Source: Neisseria zoodegmatis
Lineage (GTDB): Bacteria; Pseudomonadota; Gammaproteobacteria; Burkholderiales; Neisseriaceae
Assembly (NCBI RefSeq): GCF_900187305.1
Contig: NZ_LT906434.1
Coordinates: forward strand, 124,001 to 188,000
DNA: 64,000 nucleotides
Direction of reading: 5' to 3'
Positions 57,476 to 64,000 of this stretch are shown here, one piece after another. Below the pieces are notes generated by a model. It made no database searches and was not told the DNA's origin. It worked only from the letters and a program-made list of their open reading frames with translations. Made by a program: the position numbers and the translations under genes. Numbering within the stretch: position 1 is the first letter of the stretch; each line of letters opens with the position of its first letter.

Positions 57476-57668
57476 TTTTCGCGTTTACCGCGGCAACATC
57501 GCCCATGCCGAACGGCGTTTTGACGACGACCTATATAAGGTTTGGCTCGCCCAGCCCGAAAACCAAGGCAAAACCTTTGATGACTTTACCGCGTGGCTAC
57601 AAAGTTTCAGGCCGTCTGAAGAAGAGGCTCCCGATTTTGTTGCCCGCCTGATTTTAGCCATGTCATAA
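57465..57668 (+). CDS. Small tail-fibre-region protein
   Basis: The 67-residue protein ends EEEAPDFVARLILAMS, an ending echoed by the following fibre gene (TDTDFVARFEQALQ). It may be a fibre accessory. RPSEEE is encoded by an uptake sequence. Confidence 0.55.
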   Translation: MLVNFRVYRGNIAHAERRFDDDLYKVWLAQPENQGKTFDDFTAWLQSFRPSEEEAPDFVARLILAMS

Positions 57669-57679
57669 GTGATAAAAAT

Positions 57680-58195
57680 ATGAAATTAAGTGAACGTATT
57701 AATCAATTCATCGATAAAGTCGGCGAGGTGCTTAAGGGTATTAAGGGCGACATCGGCCATAAATCGGCATTGCAGACCGAGCATAAAGACAGCTTGGTAG
57801 GTGCGGTCAACGAGCTTAAAACCCGTATGGATAACGCTGCATCGGGCGGTAATGCGGCCATTAACGACAATGCGCCTGCATCCGAATCTACCGTTTACTC
57901 CAGTCAAAAAACGCAACAGCTGATTGATGCCGCTAAAAATGATGTAAAACAGGAAGTTAAAACCGAAATCTTAGACGGTGCAGAAGAAGCCTACGATACC
58001 CTGAAAGAGGTAGGAAACTATATTAAAGAAGATAAAAGCGGAGCGGCGGCAATGGCCGAACAAATCGGTAAGCGCTTGCGTATCGACGAATCTCAAGTGT
58101 TGTCGCCCGATCAGAAGGCCGCCGTAGAAGCCACTTTGAATTTAGGCGATACCGATACCGATTTTGTCGCCCGTTTTGAGCAGGCACTGCAATGA
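57680..58195 (+). CDS. Tail fibre-like coiled-coil protein
   Basis: The 171-residue protein has the modules of phage fibre stalks: SALQTEHKDSLVGAVNELK, then ESTVYSSQKTQQLIDAAKND and heptads. It likely mediates or supports host binding. The next gene overlaps by 4 nt. Confidence 0.7.
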   Translation: MKLSERINQFIDKVGEVLKGIKGDIGHKSALQTEHKDSLVGAVNELKTRMDNAASGGNAAINDNAPASESTVYSSQKTQQLIDAAKNDVKQEVKTEILDGAEEAYDTLKEVGNYIKEDKSGAAAMAEQIGKRLRIDESQVLSPDQKAAVEATLNLGDTDTDFVARFEQALQ

Positions 58196-58542
58196 CACTT
58201 AAGCAACAAATAGAGCGCTTGTGCGACCGCATCGCCGATGAGTTCGAGAAATTGAAACAAAACAGTGCTGTGCCGCCTTACCAAGAATTTCAGGAAGGGT
58301 ATTACACCCGTCAGCAATTGGAGCAATTTAACGGCGGCAAGCCTTTGGCTAATTCTCGGTTTGTTACTTGCCCTTGGCCAAGGGCATTTAAAGAGCGGCC
58401 GTGTGTACAAATAACGCTTGATATTGTGTCTGCTGCTGCAAGGGTTCACTATATCCAAAACGTAACGGAAACAGGTTTTGACGTTGCCACTAACTATGCG
58501 CCCGACCTTCGAGGTGTGTGGTTTAGGGCATATGTGAAATAA
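58192..58542 (+). CDS. Tail fibre tip/chaperone-like protein
   Basis: The 116-residue protein starts with a coiled coil (LKQQIERLCDRIADEFEKLK) and continues with a beta domain containing PWPRAFKERPCVQITLDIV. It is coupled to the fibre gene and may be the receptor-binding tip or an assembly factor. Confidence 0.55.
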   Translation: MTLKQQIERLCDRIADEFEKLKQNSAVPPYQEFQEGYYTRQQLEQFNGGKPLANSRFVTCPWPRAFKERPCVQITLDIVSAAARVHYIQNVTETGFDVATNYAPDLRGVWFRAYVK

Positions 58543-58582
58543 GGAGGATTGCAATTTAGAGATTTTAATGAGGGGCGGCGAC

Positions 58583-58606
58583 GGGTAGGTGCGGGAACAC
58601 TTACCC
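58583..58606 (+). promoter_or_regulatory. RNA hairpin 1 upstream of com
   Basis: GGGTAGGTG and CACTTACCC pair over 9 bp (one G-U) around CGGGAA. There is no T-run, so it is more likely regulatory than a terminator. Confidence 0.6.
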
Positions 58607-58643
58607 GCCAGCCAAGCAGATATGGCCTGCATTGACTTCTAGG

Positions 58644-58666
58644 GCCGCCTTGCCTAGCTAGGCGGC
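58644..58666 (+). promoter_or_regulatory. RNA hairpin 2 / palindrome upstream of com
   Basis: GCCGCCT and AGGCGGC flank TGCCTAGCT; inside lies the perfect 12-nt palindrome GCCTAGCTAGGC (58652-58663). It is 33 nt before com. Confidence 0.6.
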
Positions 58667-58698
58667 GGGGATTGTACCTTAAACGGAGTGAATGCGAC

Positions 58699-58812
58699 AT
58701 GGTTAATTATCGCGAATTACGCTGCGCCCGCTGTTTAAAGCTGTTGGCCAAAGGCAGCGGCAGCGTGCAAATTAAGTGTAACCGCTGTAAAACAATCAAT
58801 ACTTTCAATTAA
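58699..58812 (+). CDS. Com-like zinc-finger translational regulator
   Basis: The 37-residue protein has paired knuckles CARC (9-12) and CNRC (27-30), the size and layout of Mu Com. In Mu, Com binds the mom mRNA and exposes its translation start. Here the genes after it encode two DNA methyltransferases instead of Mom, so it may control them. GGAGTGAATGCGAC precedes the ATG. Confidence 0.8.
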   Translation: MVNYRELRCARCLKLLAKGSGSVQIKCNRCKTINTFN

Positions 58813-58820
58813 TTGGTTAA

Positions 58821-58838
58821 CAGAGTGCCTTGAGCGCC
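58821..58838 (+). repeat. Shared motif upstream of the cytosine methyltransferase
   Basis: CAGAGTGCCTTGAGCGCC matches 16 of 18 positions of the motif at 59734-59751. It lies 9 nt after com and 45 nt before the methyltransferase start. Confidence 0.6.
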
Positions 58839-58883
58839 ATATTTTAAAACAGAGCATCAAGAATGCCGACGCGAAAGGAAAAT

Positions 58884-59720
58884 ATGGATGCACAAGCACC
58901 TTCACGACCAACCGTCGGCAGCCTATTTGCAGGCATCGGCGGCTTCGATCTCGGCTTCGAGCAGGCGGGATTCACAACCGCATGGCAAGTTGAAATCTCC
59001 GACGTACCCCGCGCCGTGCTTGCCGACAGATTCCCGCACGCAAAACAATTTACCGATGTCCGTACCTGTTTGCCCGACCTATGGCACACCGACGTCATCA
59101 TCGGCGGATTCCCCTGTCAAGATGTCAGCACCGCAGGCAAGCGCCGCGGACTTGCGGGCGAACGCACCGGCCTGTTCTTCGACGCACTCAATATCGTCAA
59201 CACGCTTAAGCCCCGCTGGGTGGTGCTTGAAAACGTCACGGGGCTGCTCAATTCAAATGATGGCAAAGACTTTCAAACAGTTATCCAGTCCCTTGCCGAA
59301 TGCGGGTATGTGGGATGCTGGCGAGTGCTTGATGCTCGCTATTTCGGAGTCCCCACAAAACGCCGTCGCGTATTCGTGGTCGCTGGACTGGGAGAGCAGC
59401 CACCCATTGAGTTTATGGTTGACGCCGGACCAACTGACAGACTGGCTGGCAAGGCGGCAGCGGGTGGCCCGTGGGCGGACGCACACCCAACTTTACTTGC
59501 AGGCTTCCCCAGCGGGACCAATATCGACATATCGGGTGCCAATATCTGCCTTGTCGCCGACGGACGGAGTAAGATGGTTGAGCGGGGCAGAACGGTTACA
59601 GATAATGGGCTTCGCAAAGGATTGGATGCGTCCAACTTTGCGGAAGCTCGGGCTGCCGGAAACGCCGTCTGTCCGCAAGTCGCACGTTGGGTCGCCGAAA
59701 AACTCATCAAAACATTCTGA
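58884..59720 (+). CDS. C5-cytosine DNA methyltransferase
   Basis: The 278-residue enzyme has the ordered C5 motifs: FAGIGGFDLGFE (15-26, AdoMet), GFPCQD with catalytic Cys78, ENV (116-118), FGVPTKRRRVF (about 145-155) and a C-terminal GNAV. The target-recognition region is short. I start at ATG 58884 behind AAAGGAA rather than 58863. With no restriction gene nearby it is probably a solitary phage enzyme that protects phage DNA from host restriction, the job Mom does in Mu. Recognition sequence unknown. Confidence 0.92.
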   Translation: MDAQAPSRPTVGSLFAGIGGFDLGFEQAGFTTAWQVEISDVPRAVLADRFPHAKQFTDVRTCLPDLWHTDVIIGGFPCQDVSTAGKRRGLAGERTGLFFDALNIVNTLKPRWVVLENVTGLLNSNDGKDFQTVIQSLAECGYVGCWRVLDARYFGVPTKRRRVFVVAGLGEQPPIEFMVDAGPTDRLAGKAAAGGPWADAHPTLLAGFPSGTNIDISGANICLVADGRSKMVERGRTVTDNGLRKGLDASNFAEARAAGNAVCPQVARWVAEKLIKTF

Positions 59721-59733
59721 TTAATCAAAAAGG

Positions 59734-59751
59734 CAGAGTGCCGCGAGCGCC
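59734..59751 (+). repeat. Shared motif upstream of the adenine methyltransferase
   Basis: CAGAGTGCCGCGAGCGCC ends 8 nt before the start codon at 59760, occupying the place of the Shine-Dalgarno element, which is otherwise lacking. Confidence 0.6.
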
Positions 59752-59759
59752 TGCTGTCT

Positions 59760-60590
59760 ATGACACATTACACTAAAGCTCCTTTGCCGTTTGTCGGCCA
59801 AAAACGTAACTTTATCAAGCAGTTTAAACAGGTTCTAAACCATATCCCTGCCGACGGGGCCGGTTGGACGATAGTGGATGCATTCGGCGGTAGTGGTTTG
59901 CTGGCTCATGTTGCCAAACACGTTAAACCATCAGCCCGCGTCATTTATAACGATTTCGACGGCTATGCCGACCGTTTGCGCCATATCCCAGACACAAACC
60001 GTCTGCGCAAGAAGCTTGCAGAATTATTGGCAAGTTATCCGCGCGATAAACATATCGACAAAGCAACTAAGTCTAAGGTCGTTGATGTCATCGAATCATT
60101 CGACGGCTATAAAGACTTGGGCTGTTTGCGTTCTTGGCTACTGTTTAGCAGTAATCAGGCCGGCACAATGGCCGAGTTTCTTAGCAAAAATATGTATAAC
60201 TGTATCCGACAAACCGATTACCCCGATGCCGAATACTATTTGAAAGGATTAGAGATTGTTTCCCAGCCGTTTCAAACCCTGCTGCCCCAATATACATCGC
60301 AGCCCGATACCCTGCTCGTACTCGATCCCCCGTATGTATCAACATTACAAGGCATGTATGCCAACCAAAATTACTTCGGCATGGTTGAGTTTTTGCGTCT
60401 TATCCACATGGTTCGCCCGCCTTTCGTATTCTTCAGCAGCACACGCAGCGAGTTTATGGATTATTTGGATTTCATAAAAGAATGCCGCCCTGACGATTGG
60501 GCGGTATTTGATGGGATGGAGCATGTAAGTTACACAGCAAGCGTCTCTACAAGGGCGAAATATGTGGATAATATGGTTTTTAAATTCTAG
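59760..60590 (+). CDS. D12-class N6-adenine DNA methyltransferase
   Basis: The 276-residue enzyme shows FVGQKRNF (11-18, FxGxK type), an AdoMet loop DAFGGSGLL (40-48) and the catalytic DPPY (189-192). It would methylate adenine at N6. Like its neighbour it has no cognate nuclease gene, so anti-restriction is the likely role. The start lacks a normal Shine-Dalgarno element and sits just behind the shared 18-nt motif, hinting at translational control. Confidence 0.88.
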   Translation: MTHYTKAPLPFVGQKRNFIKQFKQVLNHIPADGAGWTIVDAFGGSGLLAHVAKHVKPSARVIYNDFDGYADRLRHIPDTNRLRKKLAELLASYPRDKHIDKATKSKVVDVIESFDGYKDLGCLRSWLLFSSNQAGTMAEFLSKNMYNCIRQTDYPDAEYYLKGLEIVSQPFQTLLPQYTSQPDTLLVLDPPYVSTLQGMYANQNYFGMVEFLRLIHMVRPPFVFFSSTRSEFMDYLDFIKECRPDDWAVFDGMEHVSYTASVSTRAKYVDNMVFKF

Positions 60591-60615
60591 TGTGGATGGC
60601 GGAAAATTGCGCTGC

Positions 60616-60691
60616 TTTTGTCATGGCTCGATTCCCACCAGTGCATGACAAAAAAAATGCAAACCAATGACAAAACGCGCGCGCCCTTACA
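60616..60691. other. Prophage right end with three candidate transposase sites
   Basis: TTTTGTCATG lies at 60616-60625 on the plus strand; on the minus strand it lies at 60644-60653 and, as TTTTGTCATT, at 60666-60675. The outermost copy starts at base 17 from the terminus, as on the left. Confidence 0.7.
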
Positions 60692-60696
60692 TCCGC
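60692..60696. repeat. Target-site duplication, right copy (TCCGC)
   Basis: TCCGC follows the terminal CA and is continued by the remaining 30 nt of the interrupted spacer up to the repeat at 60727. TCCGC plus these 30 nt gives a 35-nt spacer. Confidence 0.92.
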
Positions 60697-60726
60697 TCAT
60701 AAAAGCCCCTTTAAACATGGTTTAAA

Positions 60727-63700
60727 GTTTCAACACACAGCCGCTCGAAGGCGGCTGAATCAGCACGCGGCAGATGTGTTGGGGCATCATCTGTTTCAAC
60801 ACACAGCCGCCCGAAGGCGGCTGACATGCGTCGATTTCGTCGTAGCGCAGGCGCACGTCGTTTCAACACACAGCCGCCCGAAGGCGGCTGACCTTTGGCT
60901 TGCAACACCGGTGTCAGTTCGCGGCTGTTTCAACACACAGCCGCCCGAAAGCGGCTGAATACCCAATGCTCGAGACCATCAAGGCGGAGCTTGTTTCAAC
61001 ACACAGCCGCCCGAAGGCGGCTGATGGCTATCAAAAAAGCACAGGCATTCTGTTTGTAGTTTCAACACACAGCCGCCCGAAGGCGGCTGCTTGCCTGACT
61101 TCATCGCCTCATGCATCGCGGCATGTTTCAACACACAGCCGCCCGAAGGCGGCTGCTATCTGTTGCGCCGGGGGACTTGGGGGGATATGTAGTTTCAACA
61201 CACAGCCGCCCGAAGGCGGCTGCAAACATTGCTGCCCGTTTCTACAAATTCACACATGTTTCAACACACAGCCGCCCGAAGGCGGCTGCCTGCGGAAGAG
61301 CGGCGCCCCTTAAATGATTTGGTGGTTTCAACACACAGCCGCCCGAAGGCGGCTGCAGTGTAAATGTCATTTACTTTATCCGTAATAGAGGTTTCAACAC
61401 ACAGCCGCCCGAAAGCGGCTGCCAAAAACTCGGCAAAATCATGCACGGCGTAATGCTTGTTTCAACACACAGCCGCCCGAAGGCGGCTGCGCACCGCGCT
61501 CCATCTCCTCTTTATGGGTTTGATAGTTTCAACACACAGCCGCCCGAAGGCGGCTGCAAATTTGTAAAGGAACTTATCATGAACAAATCAAGTTTCAACA
61601 CACAGCCGCCCGAAGGCGGCTGCATCAGCAGCGGGCGGATTTTTGGGCGGCCTTGCCGGTTTCAACACACAGCCGCCCGAAGGCGGCTGCTAAAGCCCCG
61701 CTACAACGCCCAAAATGGCAAGGGATTTCAACACACAGCCGCCCGAAGGCGGCTGCTTTGCCGGTAGTAAATAAGCCGACACAGAAATTGTTTCAACACA
61801 CAGCCGCCCGAAGGCGGCTGCTTTCAGATTACCCTGATTTCAGCTTACTTCCAATAGTTTCAACACACAGCCGCCCGAAGGCGGCTGCCGAGTTGCTTAA
61901 GGGTAGCGGTAAGATTTAATCAGTTTCAACACACAGCCGCCCGAAGGCGGCTGCTTTTTCTTTCAACAGGGCGGTAAATTCGTCTTCCGTTTCAACACAC
62001 AGCCGCCCGAAGGCGGCTGCCCGCAGGCATCAACCCGCTTACCCAATTGCATGAGTTTCAACACACAGCCGCCCGAAGGCGGCTGCTGCCGCCCGTGTCT
62101 TCCGAGCTGCTGGTCACTCACGTTTCAACACACAGCCGCCCGAAGGCGGCTGCCTGCGCGATTTGTTCAGCGGCTTTATTGCCATTCTCTGTTTCAACAC
62201 ACAGCCGCCCGAAGGCGGCTGCCGCGGCCAAAAACGCATCGGCCTGCGCGCGGGTCTGGTTTCAACACACAGCCGCCCGAAGGCGGCTGCTTTTACTTTG
62301 GGGGCTGCGTACTTGGTTTTTTGGGTTTCAACACACAGCCGCCCGAAGGCGGCTGCCACACCCTTTTTCTGCAAAAACTGTACCGTCTCCAGTTTCAACA
62401 CACAGCCGCCCGAAGGCGGCTGCGTGTTTCGAGCACATCATCATCGCAGGTTTGCGGGTTTCAACACACAGCCGCCCGAAGGCGGCTGCTATCTCTGTAT
62501 AGATATTGTCCTCAGCGTACAAAGTTTCAACACACAGCCGCCCGAAGGCGGCTGCTGATTGTGAGCAACCAATCAACGGTCAAGACAAAGTTTCAACACA
62601 CAGCCGCCCGAAGGCGGCTGCGTAATTAACGCCCAATCCTGCGTTTCCAGCAGTGTTTCAACACACAGCCGCCCGAAGGCGGCTGTCACGCAGTTTCAGA
62701 AAGCTGAACAAAATGAAGATGTTTCAACACACAGTCGCCCGAAGGCGGCTGCTGTGTAGGCTGTATCTCGCACTTATGCGGCTGGTAGTTTCAACACACA
62801 GCCGCCCGAAGGCGGCTGCTTTCCTGTTTAATCGAGTTGCCTGACGCACCACGAGTTTCAACACACAGCCGCCCGAAGGCGGCTGCGACTATGGCAAATC
62901 CAAAAAAAGACACCCTCGTCGTTTCAACACACAGCCGCCCGAAGGCGGCTGCCAAAAACTCAATAGTTCGGGGGAGCGATGAGCTAGGTTTCAACACACA
63001 GCCGCCCGAAGGCGGCTGCGTTGCCGGTTGCCGTGCTGGATGCGTTGGCGCTTGTTTCAACACACAGCCGCCCGAAGGCGGCTGCAGAAGGTGGCTTGGC
63101 CTTTTTAACCGGCTTTATTGTTTCAACACACAGCCGCCCGAAGGCGGCTGCTTGGGGCGCAGGCAGAATGTCCATCGTGTCGGGTTTCAACACACAGCCG
63201 CCCGAAGGCGGCTGCTGGCGGTAGCAGCTGTATTTTACCCTCTGCCAACGGTTTCAACACACAGCCGCCCGAAGGCGGCTGCGCCTTTGCTTTCGCCGTA
63301 TTGCTCGCAACAAGAGTTTCAACACACAGCCGCCCGAAGGCGGCTGCCGCAAATTTTCCATACGATATAGCATACTGTCTGGTTTCAACACACAGCCGCC
63401 CGAAGGCGGCTGCTTTGACAATTGTCGGCATCACTTTCCTTGAGTGGTTTCAACACACAGCCGCCCGAAGGCGGCTGCTGCCCGCCAAGCTGCAACAAGA
63501 CCCGACTTGGCGTTTCAACACACAGCCGCCCGAAGGCGGCTGCCGGTTTTTTGACCTTTAAGGGGACTTTGATGGTGTTTCAACACACAGCCGCCCGAAG
63601 GCGGCTGCGAATAATTTCATCGGCAGTTGCCTCAACAATACGGTTTCAACACACAGCCGCCCGAAGGCGGCTGCCCATGCAGGATCAGGGTGTTCAGGTC

Positions 63701-64000
63701 GGTATATGGTTTCAACACACAGCCGCCCGAAGGCGGCTGCTCTCGCGTACTCTGATTTGGTTTTCGTTCCACTTGTTTCAACACACAGCCGCCCGAAGGC
63801 GGCTGCAGCAGCTTGACTATTTGGCCGACCGCAAACTGGTGGTTTCAACACACAGCCGCCCGAAGGCGGCTGCGAAAGCAGGAATTTAACATACCTTTGC
63901 ATTACTTGTTTCAACACACAGCCGCCCGAAGGCGGCTGCCTGAATCTGATTTATTAGGTTTTCTGATAAAAGGCGTTTCAACACACAGCCGCCCGAAGGC
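60727..64000 (-). CRISPR. CRISPR array B, main part: 50 repeats seen (last cut by the window), 49 spacers
   Basis: Repeats of 32 nt start at 60727 and recur every 64-69 nt to 63975. The printed unit begins GTTTCAACACACAG, continues CCGCCCGAAGG and ends CGGCTG plus A or C. The first five end in A, nearly all later ones in C (one in T at 62686). Single-base variants occur at 60727, 60927, 61391, 61725 and 62721. Read as crRNA, the repeat has a GCCGCC/GGCGGC hairpin and a GTGTTGAAAC 3' end, which with spacers of 32-37 nt suggests type I-C, transcribed leftwards with a leader beyond 64000. Spacers 60959-60992 and 61025-61058 match the terminase gene of the prophage that splits the array. Confidence 0.97.

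Larger units (their letters stand above)
19419..60691. mobile_element. Complete Mu-like transposable prophage with siphovirus-like tail (41,273 bp)
   Basis: The element begins TGTGGGG, ends CCCTTACA and is bordered by 5-bp TCCGC duplications. Reading inward from each end, TTTTGTCAT begins at exactly base 17 on both sides. Content runs from repressor, Ner and MuA/MuB through Gam, GemA, Mor, lysis, head and tail genes to com and two methyltransferases. No gene looks disrupted, so it may be inducible. It interrupts a CRISPR spacer. Confidence 0.96.

Noticed and set aside
58888..59724. 278-codon frame overlapping the cytosine methyltransferase in another frame
   Set aside because: Only the frame at 58884 has the C5 methyltransferase motifs and a ribosome site; the other is a shadow.
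19435..60675. Placing the prophage ends at the TTTTGTCATG motifs
   Set aside because: Those boundaries give no target duplication, do not start TG/end CA and do not restore a spacer; 19419-60691 does all three.
61290..61324. Spacer sharing about 14 bases with sstT near 3985
   Set aside because: The match stops abruptly and is within chance for a 64-kb window.
61491..61525. Spacer resembling the terminase segment near 36112 (peptide YQTHKEEMERG versus YREHEEEMLAG)
   Set aside because: Only about 22 of 35 bases agree and no TTC PAM is present; it may target a more distant terminase.
63020..63053. Spacer resembling MuA gene sequence near 21735
   Set aside because: About 20 of 34 bases match, mostly next to a possible TTC PAM; too weak to claim without a search.
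60711..63917. Many repetitive reading frames with THSRPKAA- or AAFGRLCVET-like periodic peptides
   Set aside because: They are translations of the CRISPR repeats, interrupted by spacers, not genes.

Overview
The window is chromosomal DNA from a Neisseria-type betaproteobacterium. The AG-dialect DNA uptake sequence (AGGCCGTCTGAA) recurs throughout, often as inverted pairs acting as terminators. The rRNA genes, TamA/TamB, PurB and the other host proteins also look neisserial. I do not assign a species.

Layout. 1-3330: an rRNA operon on the minus strand (promoter, 16S, tRNA-Ile(GAT), tRNA-Ala(TGC), 5' part of 23S). 3558-12622: sstT, tamA-tamB and purB. 12689-13566: CRISPR array A (14 repeats, 31-nt type). 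13834-15909: an RTX calcium-binding protein. 16507-19033: a ThiP/FbpB-like permease and its ATPase. 19181-19413: the trailer end of CRISPR array B. 19419-60691: a complete 41.3-kb Mu-like prophage. 60727-64000: the rest of array B (50 repeats seen, running off the window). No cas genes lie in the window.

The main discovery is that the prophage sits inside one spacer of array B. It starts TG, ends CA, is flanked by a 5-bp duplication TCCGC, and joining the flanks restores a normal 35-nt spacer. Repeat sequence and length suggest a type I-C system transcribed right to left, so the prophage cuts the oldest spacers off from the leader. Two neighbouring spacers in the same array match the terminase gene of this very prophage. 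All 13 mismatches fall on third codon positions and both protospacers carry a TTC PAM. The array therefore remembers a close relative of the phage that later split it.

The prophage has a Mu-type regulation and transposition module (S24 repressor, Ner, MuA, MuB, Gam, GemA, Mor), a lysis cassette (GH108 endolysin, overlapping Rz/Rz1), Mu-type head genes (DUF1804, terminase, DUF935 portal, MuF, protease/scaffold, gpE-like capsid) and a non-contractile siphovirus-like tail. Cargo includes a MuF protein with a possible C-terminal toxin plus downstream candidate immunity gene, a J-domain-like membrane protein between duplicated terminators, and at the right end a Com-like zinc finger followed by a C5-cytosine and a D12-type adenine methyltransferase in place of mom. 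An 18-nt motif is shared upstream of both methyltransferases. The prophage carries roughly 35 uptake sequences, so it is well adapted to this transformable host.
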